A program made the position numbers and the translations under genes. Shown piece after piece: positions 43,661 through 52,156 of a stretch of DNA of 64,000 nt. Below the pieces are notes generated by a model. That model ran no database searches and had not been told where the DNA came from. It saw only the letters and a list, made by a program, of their open reading frames with translations. This DNA is from Bacteroidota bacterium (lineage in GTDB: Bacteria; Bacteroidota; Bacteroidia; Bacteroidales; CAIWKO01): assembly GCA_037133915.1 (NCBI GenBank), contig JBAXND010000003.1:62001-126000 (forward strand), read 5' to 3'. Each line of letters opens with the position of its first letter. Within the stretch, counting starts at the first letter, position 1.

Positions 43661-46132
43661 ATGGAGACAAACGAAAATAATAACAATACAGATATCCTGA
43701 CAAATACTCAGGAACATGAAACATTCGTGCATCCCGCAGCTGACGTTGCAAAGGACGTTCCACTGAAATTTGTGGGACAATCTGTAACGCGCATTGACGG
43801 TCTTGAAAAAATGACCGGCGCTGCGCTTTATGCGGATGACCTTGACTTCGGACCGACGCTGCTTCATGCACAGATTGTAGAAAGCACAAAAGCACATGCC
43901 ATCATTAAAAGCATTGATTTTGCTGATGCTGCAAAAATTGAAGGCGTTGTTGCCGTATTCACGGGCAAGGATTTTCCTTTCAAATTCGGTCTTTATATGA
44001 AAGATCGTTTCGTGTTTGCACAGGATAAAGTGCGCTTTATCGGAGAACAGGTGGCAGCAGTGGTTGCCCGTGATCCAAAGATTGCAAAGCGTGCGGCAAA
44101 ACTTGTTAAGGTGGAGTATGAAGAACTTCCCGAAATGCTTGACCAGTTGAAAGCACTGGAGCCGGGTGCAACCCTGCTTCATCCTGAACTCGCCGATTAT
44201 CCTCATGTGCCCTGGTTTTTCCCTCAGGCAAATACCAATATCGCACATCACCGTAAGGTGCGCAAAGGCAATACAGAGAGCGCTTTCGCAGAAGCGGATT
44301 TTGTGCTTGAAGATACTTATAATGTGCCTCGTTACGCGCATTGCGCCATTGAATTCCATTCAGCAATCGGTAAAGTTGACCATTCGGGAAGGCTTACGGT
44401 ATGGGCATCATCACAATCGCCCAATACGCAGCGTAATCTTTTTGCAGAAGCGCTCTCATCATTGGGCTATTCGCATAAAGACGTCCGCGTAATTGCGCCT
44501 TATGTAGGTGGAGGATTTGGCGGAAAGGCGGGAGTTACCATGGAGATTCTTGCTGCCGCACTTGCAACCAAACTCAAAGGTTATCCTGTAAAGATTATGT
44601 GGTCGCGTGAACAGGAATTTTATAATACGTATCAGAGACTGGGCGTTGTTGCAAAATTGAAAATTGGTGTTAAGAACGACGGCACCCTGGTAGCACTCGA
44701 CCATCGCTTATACTGGGATGCGGGCGCTTATGTTGAATATGGTGCCAATGTTGTAAATTCTGTGGGGCTTTCCGCTACCGGTCCATACCGAATTCCAAAT
44801 GTCTCTATCGATTCATTCTGCATTTATACCAATCTGCCTCCGGGAGGCGCATACCGCGGATTCGGTTATTCGGAGTTTTTATTCGGTCTCGAATCGCACA
44901 TGACACGCATCGCCAATCATCTGGGCATCGACCCTGTTGAAATAAGAAGACGCAATGCCATTAATGAAGGTGATACTCTCGCATACGGTGCGCACATGAA
45001 TCCTAACGGTATGCAGCAGTGTATCGATAAGGTGGTGAAAGAAATTGAATGGGGTAAGAAAGAAATTTCCAAAGACCCTAACAAGGTGCTGGGAAAAGGT
45101 TTTTCACTCTTGTGGAAAGCGCCTGCCATGCCACCCAACGCATCATCGTCGGCATTTCTGAAATTCAATGAAGATGCTTCACTCAATATTTTAATTTCCG
45201 GAATGGATATCGGACAGGGCCTGCTTACCGTAATGGCGCAGGTTGCTGCTGAAGTGTTGTCAATTCCGCCTTCAAAGATTCGCGTTGAACTTCCCGATAC
45301 CGACCGTAATCCATACGAATGGCAAACGGTGGGTTCGCATGTTACCTGGGGCTGTGGCAATGCCGTAAAACTGGCCGCTATTGATGCACGCGATCAGATA
45401 TTCAAACTGGTGGAACGTGCGCTGGATATTCCGTTTGATACATTATTCCTTGAAGATGAATGCGTGAAGAGCACTTCAAAATCCGGATGGGAACTGCCGT
45501 TGCGCAGTTTTGTTATCAACGGTATCATGAAAGAAGACGGTACTTTTAAGGGTGGCCCGATAAACGGTCGCGGTACATTTATGCCGGAGTTTACTTCAAC
45601 CAATGCCGATCCGGAAACCAGTCAGGGCGGGCACCCCAATGTGCATTATACTGTTGGTGCTGCCGCACTGTTACTCGAAATAGATAAAGTTACCGGCAAA
45701 ATGAAAGTGCTGAAAGTCGCCGAAGCGCTGGATGTCGGAAAAGCAATCAATCCGGATTTGGTAAAAGGCCAAATTGTGGGTGGCATTGTGCAAGGCCTGG
45801 CAACCGTGCTTTATGAGGATATGCGTTTTGACAGCAGAGGCAAAATGCTGAATCCAAACTTCACCGATTACAAACTTCCTACTTCACTTGACACGCCCGA
45901 TGAAATAGTTTCTATAATTGTGGAAGTGGCGCAGCCCGACGGTCCATACGGTGCTCGTGGTGTGGGTGAGCATACGATGCTGCCTGCCGCTCCGATGATT
46001 GCAAACGCTGTTGAAGATGCACTGGGTATTCGCATTAAATCAATGCCTATTACGGCCGAAAAAGTGGCAATGGCCATCATCGAAAAAGCGAAACAGGAAA
46101 AGTTAGTGAACCCGGAAAATAACGATCAGTAG
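43661..46132 (+). CDS. Molybdenum hydroxylase catalytic subunit (xanthine dehydrogenase family)
   Basis: 823 residues with the two MoCo-binding domains. Motifs: YVGGGFGGKAG (MoCo contact), LPPGGAYRGFGYSE, FNEDASLNILISGMDIGQG and the catalytic Glu region GARGVGEH (Glu770). The N-terminus has a low-complexity Asn/Thr-rich lead of about 30 residues not typical of the family. The subunit hydroxylates a carbon next to a ring nitrogen (or an aldehyde). Active-site residues that would tell xanthine, nicotinate, aldehyde or CO-type substrates are not decisive here. No MoCo insertion factor is adjacent. Confidence 0.92.
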   Translation: METNENNNNTDILTNTQEHETFVHPAADVAKDVPLKFVGQSVTRIDGLEKMTGAALYADDLDFGPTLLHAQIVESTKAHAIIKSIDFADAAKIEGVVAVFTGKDFPFKFGLYMKDRFVFAQDKVRFIGEQVAAVVARDPKIAKRAAKLVKVEYEELPEMLDQLKALEPGATLLHPELADYPHVPWFFPQANTNIAHHRKVRKGNTESAFAEADFVLEDTYNVPRYAHCAIEFHSAIGKVDHSGRLTVWASSQSPNTQRNLFAEALSSLGYSHKDVRVIAPYVGGGFGGKAGVTMEILAAALATKLKGYPVKIMWSREQEFYNTYQRLGVVAKLKIGVKNDGTLVALDHRLYWDAGAYVEYGANVVNSVGLSATGPYRIPNVSIDSFCIYTNLPPGGAYRGFGYSEFLFGLESHMTRIANHLGIDPVEIRRRNAINEGDTLAYGAHMNPNGMQQCIDKVVKEIEWGKKEISKDPNKVLGKGFSLLWKAPAMPPNASSSAFLKFNEDASLNILISGMDIGQGLLTVMAQVAAEVLSIPPSKIRVELPDTDRNPYEWQTVGSHVTWGCGNAVKLAAIDARDQIFKLVERALDIPFDTLFLEDECVKSTSKSGWELPLRSFVINGIMKEDGTFKGGPINGRGTFMPEFTSTNADPETSQGGHPNVHYTVGAAALLLEIDKVTGKMKVLKVAEALDVGKAINPDLVKGQIVGGIVQGLATVLYEDMRFDSRGKMLNPNFTDYKLPTSLDTPDEIVSIIVEVAQPDGPYGARGVGEHTMLPAAPMIANAVEDALGIRIKSMPITAEKVAMAIIEKAKQEKLVNPENNDQ

Positions 46133-46143
46133 AAATATATTTG

Positions 46144-47334
46144 ATGAGCAAACCACTTGAGAATGTAAAAATACTTGACCTGACACGAGTGCTTGCAGGT
46201 CCTTTCTGTACCATGATACTGAACGACCTCGGCGCTTATGTGCTCAAGGTTGAAATGCCCGAAACCGGCGATGACTCGCGCGCATTCGGCCCGTTCAAAA
46301 ACGAGCAGAGCCTTTATTTTGTGAGCATCAACCGCGGCAAGGACAGCATCTCGCTGAATCTGAAAACAGAAAAAGGACGTAAGATACTGAAGCAACTGGT
46401 TGAGAAATTTGATGTGATTATTGAAAACTACAGACCGGGGACTATGGAAAAACTCGGGCTCGGTTACGAAACACTCAAAGAAGTAAATCCTGCTATTATT
46501 TATGCCGCATCCTCCGGATTTGGCCATACAGGACCGGATTCGCAGAAACCTGCGTACGATATTTTAGCGCAGGCGATGGGCGGTGTGATGAGCATCACCG
46601 GCTGGCCCGATTCACCGCCAACCCGTGTCGGTATGTCCCTGGGCGATATCACTGCATCATTGTACACTGCCATTGGCATTAATGCCGCATTATACCACCG
46701 TGCACTTACGGGTCGCGGACAAAAGATAGACGTTAGCATGCTCGACTGTCAGGTTTCTATTTTAGAAAATGCACTGGCGCGCTTTCAGGTCGATGGCACT
46801 TCGCCCAAACCGCTTGGAAATCGTCATCCGACCATTTCACCCTTTCAGGCATTCAAAGCTAAAGACGAATATCTTGTCATAGCATTGGGCAACGACAGTT
46901 TGTGGGATAAGTTCTGCTGTTGCATTGAACATACTGAACTGATTAAAGATTCTCGTTTTGTGACCAACGCGCTGCGTACAAAAAATGTCGGTGAGCTTGC
47001 CGTTATCATTGAAGGCATACTGGGAACGAAGAATGCAGAGCATTGGTATAACATTTTTGAAAAAGCACAGATTCCTTACAGCCCCATCAATACCATTGAT
47101 AAGGTGGTTACCAACCGACAGGTTTTGTCGCGCAATATGATTGTTGAAGTGGAAGATAAAAAGGCGGGCATGGTAAAGATTGCCGGAAATCCTATAAAGA
47201 TGACCAGTGTTCCCGAACGCACCTACCGCGATCCTGCTCCCGAAGTGGGAGAACACAACGACCTGATATTTGGTGACCTTTTAGGATACAGTCCTGTGGA
47301 AATTGAAAGGCTTAAAGCCGAAGGAGTGATATGA
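46144..47334 (+). CDS. Family III CoA-transferase (CaiB/BaiF)
   Basis: About 396 residues. Family III CoA-transferases move CoA between acids. Features: VKILDLTRVLAGPFCTMILNDLGA, RPGTMEKLGLGYETL, ASSGFGHTGP and GQKIDVSMLDCQVS, whose Asp (in VSMLD) is the expected catalytic residue. It is 8-11 nt after the Mo subunit. In context it could activate the acid left after ring opening as a CoA thioester. ATG 46144 is preferred over TTG 46141. Confidence 0.9.
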   Translation: MSKPLENVKILDLTRVLAGPFCTMILNDLGAYVLKVEMPETGDDSRAFGPFKNEQSLYFVSINRGKDSISLNLKTEKGRKILKQLVEKFDVIIENYRPGTMEKLGLGYETLKEVNPAIIYAASSGFGHTGPDSQKPAYDILAQAMGGVMSITGWPDSPPTRVGMSLGDITASLYTAIGINAALYHRALTGRGQKIDVSMLDCQVSILENALARFQVDGTSPKPLGNRHPTISPFQAFKAKDEYLVIALGNDSLWDKFCCCIEHTELIKDSRFVTNALRTKNVGELAVIIEGILGTKNAEHWYNIFEKAQIPYSPINTIDKVVTNRQVLSRNMIVEVEDKKAGMVKIAGNPIKMTSVPERTYRDPAPEVGEHNDLIFGDLLGYSPVEIERLKAEGVI

Positions 47335-48635
47335 CCTTAATTGCATCCATGCCGCTTGCAGTAACCGCTTCGAAACTCAGAAGCGGCGAGCTCAATTTGA
47401 TATATTTTATAAATTCACTGTGCGATCGTATCGAATTATTTGATCCGCAGATAAACGCATTCCTGCCTGAAATGGGGCGTCGCGAACGCCTTTTGAAAGA
47501 AGCAGACACCCTGCTGAAACGATATCCGGACCCTGATACGCGGCCATTATTCTTCGGGATTCCGATAGGAGTGAAGGATATTTTTCGTGCTGATGGTTTT
47601 GAAACACATTGCGGTTCCGCTTTGCCCGAAACCTTGTTTCGTGGTACCGAGGCTGCATCGGTAAGTCGCCTGAAGGAGCTGGGAGCACTCGTTGCCGGCA
47701 AGGTGGTAACGACTGAATTTGCCTACTTCGAACCGGGACCGACAAAGAATCCGCATAATATTGAACATACACCGGGTGGTTCAAGCAGCGGCTCTGCTGC
47801 TGTGGTTGCTGCGGGCTTGCTGCCTTTTGCTTTCGGCACGCAAACAATAGGTTCGGTAGTTCGTCCTGCTGCCTTTTGCGGTGTGTTTGGTTACAAACCA
47901 ACCTACGGAAGAATTGATGCGTCAGGCGTGATACCTTTTTCTGTTTCGGCAGACCATATCGGTTTTTTTACACAGGATATGGAGGGTGTCGTTTTAGCCG
48001 CATCTGTGCTTTGCAATAAATGGAATGAAGAAATAGCGCTGACCGCAGATAAAATTGCACTTGGTATTCCTTGCGGAAGGTATTTTGAACAGGCTTCTGA
48101 CGAGATAAAAAATATTTTTATCGCTCAAACCGAAGCCCTGAAGCATGCTGGATTTGTTATAAAAGAAGTTGACCTTTTTGAAGATATTGAAGAAATTAAT
48201 CGCGTCCATCGCCTGATGGTTGCTGCTGAAATGGCCGAAGTGCACAAGGGCTGGTTCAAAGAAAATGAAGCGCTGTACAGGCAAAAAACATGGGACCTTA
48301 TTGTAGAAGGATTCGACATCTGCAGCAGCGATTTGCACGATGCCATTAACGGTCGTTTTAAACTCAGAGACCGTATTGAGGCCGCAAAAGCAGAATATGG
48401 TATTGACCTGTGGGTGACACCTGCCACCATAACACCTGCCACACACGGACTGGAGTCAACAGGCAGCCCCTTGATGAGCCTTCCGTGGACGTATGCCGGA
48501 TTGCCCTCACTCAATATTCCAGGCTGGAAGAATGATGAAGGTCTCCCGGTAGGATTGCAGTTTACCGGTTCATTTAACCGTGATGAAACCTTCTTATTGC
48601 AGTGCGCGGTAGTTCATGCCGCGTTGAGTGCCTGA
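47331..48635 (+). CDS. Amidase (amidase signature family)
   Basis: 434 residues. The Ser-cisSer-Lys triad region is present: Lys in FGIPIGVKDIF, the glycine/serine signature TPGGSSSGSAAVVAAG, and FGTQTIGSVVRPAAFCGVFGYKPTYGRI with the nucleophilic Ser in TIGSVVRPA (usual form is TGGSIRxPA). Amidase-signature enzymes hydrolyse amides, ureido acids, biuret-like compounds and others. Its ATG overlaps the CoA-transferase stop (ATGA), so translation is coupled and it belongs to the island. Last gene of the cluster, convergent with the M4 protease gene. Confidence 0.9.
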   Translation: MTLIASMPLAVTASKLRSGELNLIYFINSLCDRIELFDPQINAFLPEMGRRERLLKEADTLLKRYPDPDTRPLFFGIPIGVKDIFRADGFETHCGSALPETLFRGTEAASVSRLKELGALVAGKVVTTEFAYFEPGPTKNPHNIEHTPGGSSSGSAAVVAAGLLPFAFGTQTIGSVVRPAAFCGVFGYKPTYGRIDASGVIPFSVSADHIGFFTQDMEGVVLAASVLCNKWNEEIALTADKIALGIPCGRYFEQASDEIKNIFIAQTEALKHAGFVIKEVDLFEDIEEINRVHRLMVAAEMAEVHKGWFKENEALYRQKTWDLIVEGFDICSSDLHDAINGRFKLRDRIEAAKAEYGIDLWVTPATITPATHGLESTGSPLMSLPWTYAGLPSLNIPGWKNDEGLPVGLQFTGSFNRDETFLLQCAVVHAALSA

Positions 48636-48668
48636 GTAATCCTTTATTGAACATCTCCCGTATAACAC

Positions 48669-51600
48669 CTATTCTTTAGCAATCTTGCGGATATAACTGC
48701 CTTCTGAATTCTTCAGCTCAACGAAATAAATACCGCGGGCGAGTTTCTCAACATCAATAACCTTGACACTCTGCCCCTGTGCCGTGGTGAATTGTTCAGT
48801 ATATACATTACGTCCGGTTACATCGGTGAGGTTAACCAGAGCGTTGGCGATGGTTGTTGAAGTAAAGCTCAGATTGAGTTTTTCTGTAACAGGGTTAGGA
48901 TAAATGCTCAGGTCACGGATGCTGCCGAATTCCTGAACACTGCCGCAGGGATATACGAGGGCTGTATCAGCAATGCGTGCACTAATACAGGTTGGTTCCT
49001 GAACTTCCCAGTCGTAGAAATAATAATAATTGCCAAACACATTATAAGGTGGAAGTGAGGCACTGGATTGTGTGATGCTGAATAAACCCGCGGTTGTATA
49101 TGGATAAGTGGCGGCGCCATTATTGTCGCGCCACAGATTTGGATATCCATCGCCTACGAGCTGGAAACCGGTTCCGACAGGTACATTGAAATTTAACGTA
49201 ACACGGCTCTGCCCATCAGGTACATTCACGGTGAGGGATTGCAAAATGCTCTGAGATGAGTTTCTCAGGAGAATTGTACGGTTGCCTGCACCCGTTGCAT
49301 ATACTTTTACCGAAACAATGGTTAAAGGAACGTAGGTGTCAAAAATCTCATAATGAATATTGCTCTGATTGCCGTAATATCCGCCACTTCCATTATTGGT
49401 TTTACCGCCATAAACCGAAGGATTGGCTTGTTTGTCTTCAACATAATATACCGTTGTGGTACTGATTACGGGGGTAATAAATGTTCCGCCTGAATTTAAA
49501 AGATTTCCGCCAATGGCTGCATCATACCAATCGAGGCTGCCGGTTCCGGTTGCTGTGAGTGTAACCTGTCCGGAGTCACATACTGAGCCTCCCGTAACTG
49601 CCGGGGCTGCCGGTAAATTTGTGGTTATATAACTTGTTTTTGTTTCGGTATCGGTGCCAAAACTATTTCCTGAAGTCAACGAAACAGTAAATGTACCAAT
49701 GCTTGTAAACGCGTGTAAAGGGTTTTGTACTGTTGATGAAGTCCCGTCACCAAAATCCCACAAACAGCTTGTTGGGGCGTTTGTTGACATGTCTGTGAAT
49801 TGAACAAGACCAATACAGCTTGTTGTTACATCAGCTTCGAAATTAGCTGCAGGAGCCGCATTTGGTAAATTGCACTGCCATGTAGCTTTGAATCCTGATT
49901 TCACCAGCCCCTGGTCGGTGGTCTGGCGAATGGTGATGCTGCTGGCTGTGGAAGTTATGATTCCTCCATTTGGAAGGTTGGTGCCGTCGTATTGACCTAT
50001 CAGCGGGCTGTTTACTGTGGGGCCGTTGTATACATACAGGTAATCAAAGCCCGATTCGAAATCAAAAGCGCTGAACGTAAGTGTTACGGAAGATGCTCCT
50101 GCAGGCGAAATCGTGATGTGTCCGTCTGTGTCGTTCGAATAATCGCCGTTTTCGCCGCCGCTGTCAAACAATGAACCGGTGCAACATGTAAGTAACGGAC
50201 CTGCTCCGGTTGCCGGAACAGATGCAATATTCGAATTGCCGGGATCGATGCTGATAAATGCTGTATTGGTAAGACTGTCTTTTCCGCAAACGCCTCCATC
50301 GGCAACAAGTTTTACATCATACGTTCCTGCGGCAGCATAAGTGTGTGATGGGCTTGAGGTGGTAGTATTTGCGCCATCACCAAAATCCCATTTGTAGGTT
50401 TGGGCATTTGTTGAATTATTAATAAAATTGACTGTTACGGGTGCAGAACAGAAAGTCTGAAAATCAGAGGAAAAGTCAACAGTAACATTGGGCGAATATA
50501 TACCGCCAACACCAACCGCATACCATGCGTTTGTTACAGCTTCGACTTTTGGAGTGCATCCTCCAAAAAGGTCTGTTGCAGAAACAATGCTGTAAAAACG
50601 AGCGTCGGCATAGCCCGATGAGGGTGTGAGATAAATCGTAAGAGTGCGGAATGCAACGGCAGCGGCCGAATCTATTCCAATGCCGGTAACGTTATACGCA
50701 TTGCCGATATCGTTGGTGCCGCTACCGCCTTGCGATGTGAGATAAAACCAATGGCTGAGTACGGTACTGTTCTGATGAACTTCCTGACCCGGATCCCAGT
50801 TCGTACCAAGATACGTATCCGGATTTTGTGTGGCATTCGGGTTGGCAATATTTCTAAGGGCAACGCCTATATCTTCTCCTTCGGTCCAGTTGCCTGTTTG
50901 CAACGGAGGCTTCGCATAAATCTCAATGGCAGTTCCAAAAACATCGCTGTACCCTTCGCTCAATGCTCCCGATTCATCAGCATATACCAGGTTTGCCGTA
51001 AAATTTGTCAGTCCGTGTGTAATTTCATGACCACAAATATCAAGTGTTGTAAAGGCGGTCATTGTGCCGTCACCGTCGCCATATGTCATGCGTGTGCCAT
51101 CCCAGAAGGCATTTGCATAATTTGCATCGTAGTGTATATAACTCAAAAGTGCTAAACCGTTTCCGTCTATGCTGTTCCGCCCGAACTTCGTAAAATAATA
51201 ATCATAGGTTTTTTCTGAACTCCAGTGAGCGTCACCTGCTACCTCATCCTGATTCGCATTCGCATTATTCCAGTAATTATCTGCATCGGTGAAATCAACG
51301 GCAGCATTGTAATCCGTGCCTGTATTCATATCAAAGGTTTGGATGCCGCCACCACGACCGGTTTCGCGTAAACGATACTGTCCAGGTGCCGTTGAGTCAG
51401 TAGTAATTGTCCGTGTTTGATTGTATTTTGTAACTGCCTGTCCGGGCACATCGGTTGTATAAAGTTTATTTTGACGTGCAATTATTTTTCCCGTTTCTGC
51501 ATCCACAAAAACATCTTCGCGCAGCAAGGGCTCTTTGGCATAGATATCAAAACGCCAGGCGTAATTATAGGATGTTCCCGATTTGAATATTTCAATTTTT

Positions 51601-52148
51601 CCTGTCGGGAAATAGCTGGCATCCGGTGTGCCTTTGTATTGTTTTATCCACTTCTCATCCGAAGGACTCTGCCACATATATGTGTTAGCATTTACCGTGG
51701 TCAGTGCAAGATTCAGTGCTGTATTTTCAGAAAGTGTTGACACATTCCCGATATTCATGCTGCTGTGAATAGTGCCGTTTATAGAGGCAATCTTGCCATT
51801 TTTTGTATGAACGATAAAAATACCGTCGTTAACCGGAATGTTGTTGAAGGTTTGCTGATAGCGATAATGAATCATCCCTATGAGGTCCTGTTCTGTTGAC
51901 AGTAATACAAATCCCATGGTGGGTGAAACCCTGAGATTCGTGTTGAGCCAATTGCCCAAATCTTTCATCTCCGGTTGCGCTGTTTCGCTGAATTTAATAA
52001 AGGTTGGATTTTCAGCACCGGCTTCCATGCGTATCATTTCGCTTCCGCGGATTTTTGCACGTGCATCCTTACCGTAAATAACTTGCGAAAAGCTCGCATA
52101 AGGCAGTAACATTGTTACAACCAGCAATAATAAAACGTTATTTTTCAT
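48669..52148 (-). CDS. T9SS-sorted M4 (thermolysin-like) metalloprotease with PKD and CUB-like domains
   Basis: 1159 residues. Signal peptide (1-21); FTP/PepSY-type propeptide (about 45-220); M4 protease with HEITH (374-378), third ligand Glu398 in ALSEGYSD, and the transition-state His458 in EVHQNS. Then a PKD domain (WDFGDG, about 588), a CUB-like domain (DYLYVYNGP), another PKD, an Ig-like domain (TLTATGTGSLDWYD), a jelly-roll-like section, and a C-terminal type A T9SS sorting domain (SIYPNPVTEKLNL, then ARGIYFVELK, ending RKIAKE). It is an exported, surface or soluble protease. It lies 8 nt after the stop of its larger paralogue, so both form an operon. Confidence 0.93.
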   Translation of the reverse strand: MKNNVLLLLVVTMLLPYASFSQVIYGKDARAKIRGSEMIRMEAGAENPTFIKFSETAQPEMKDLGNWLNTNLRVSPTMGFVLLSTEQDLIGMIHYRYQQTFNNIPVNDGIFIVHTKNGKIASINGTIHSSMNIGNVSTLSENTALNLALTTVNANTYMWQSPSDEKWIKQYKGTPDASYFPTGKIEIFKSGTSYNYAWRFDIYAKEPLLREDVFVDAETGKIIARQNKLYTTDVPGQAVTKYNQTRTITTDSTAPGQYRLRETGRGGGIQTFDMNTGTDYNAAVDFTDADNYWNNANANQDEVAGDAHWSSEKTYDYYFTKFGRNSIDGNGLALLSYIHYDANYANAFWDGTRMTYGDGDGTMTAFTTLDICGHEITHGLTNFTANLVYADESGALSEGYSDVFGTAIEIYAKPPLQTGNWTEGEDIGVALRNIANPNATQNPDTYLGTNWDPGQEVHQNSTVLSHWFYLTSQGGSGTNDIGNAYNVTGIGIDSAAAVAFRTLTIYLTPSSGYADARFYSIVSATDLFGGCTPKVEAVTNAWYAVGVGGIYSPNVTVDFSSDFQTFCSAPVTVNFINNSTNAQTYKWDFGDGANTTTSSPSHTYAAAGTYDVKLVADGGVCGKDSLTNTAFISIDPGNSNIASVPATGAGPLLTCCTGSLFDSGGENGDYSNDTDGHITISPAGASSVTLTFSAFDFESGFDYLYVYNGPTVNSPLIGQYDGTNLPNGGIITSTASSITIRQTTDQGLVKSGFKATWQCNLPNAAPAANFEADVTTSCIGLVQFTDMSTNAPTSCLWDFGDGTSSTVQNPLHAFTSIGTFTVSLTSGNSFGTDTETKTSYITTNLPAAPAVTGGSVCDSGQVTLTATGTGSLDWYDAAIGGNLLNSGGTFITPVISTTTVYYVEDKQANPSVYGGKTNNGSGGYYGNQSNIHYEIFDTYVPLTIVSVKVYATGAGNRTILLRNSSQSILQSLTVNVPDGQSRVTLNFNVPVGTGFQLVGDGYPNLWRDNNGAATYPYTTAGLFSITQSSASLPPYNVFGNYYYFYDWEVQEPTCISARIADTALVYPCGSVQEFGSIRDLSIYPNPVTEKLNLSFTSTTIANALVNLTDVTGRNVYTEQFTTAQGQSVKVIDVEKLARGIYFVELKNSEGSYIRKIAKE

Positions 52149-52156
52149 AGTTTGCG

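Noticed and set aside
43583..44359. 258-residue antisense reading frame inside the Mo hydroxylase subunit
   Set aside because: It lies fully opposite a conserved gene with clear motifs, has no upstream signals and looks like an ordinary shadow frame rich in Cys, His and Phe.
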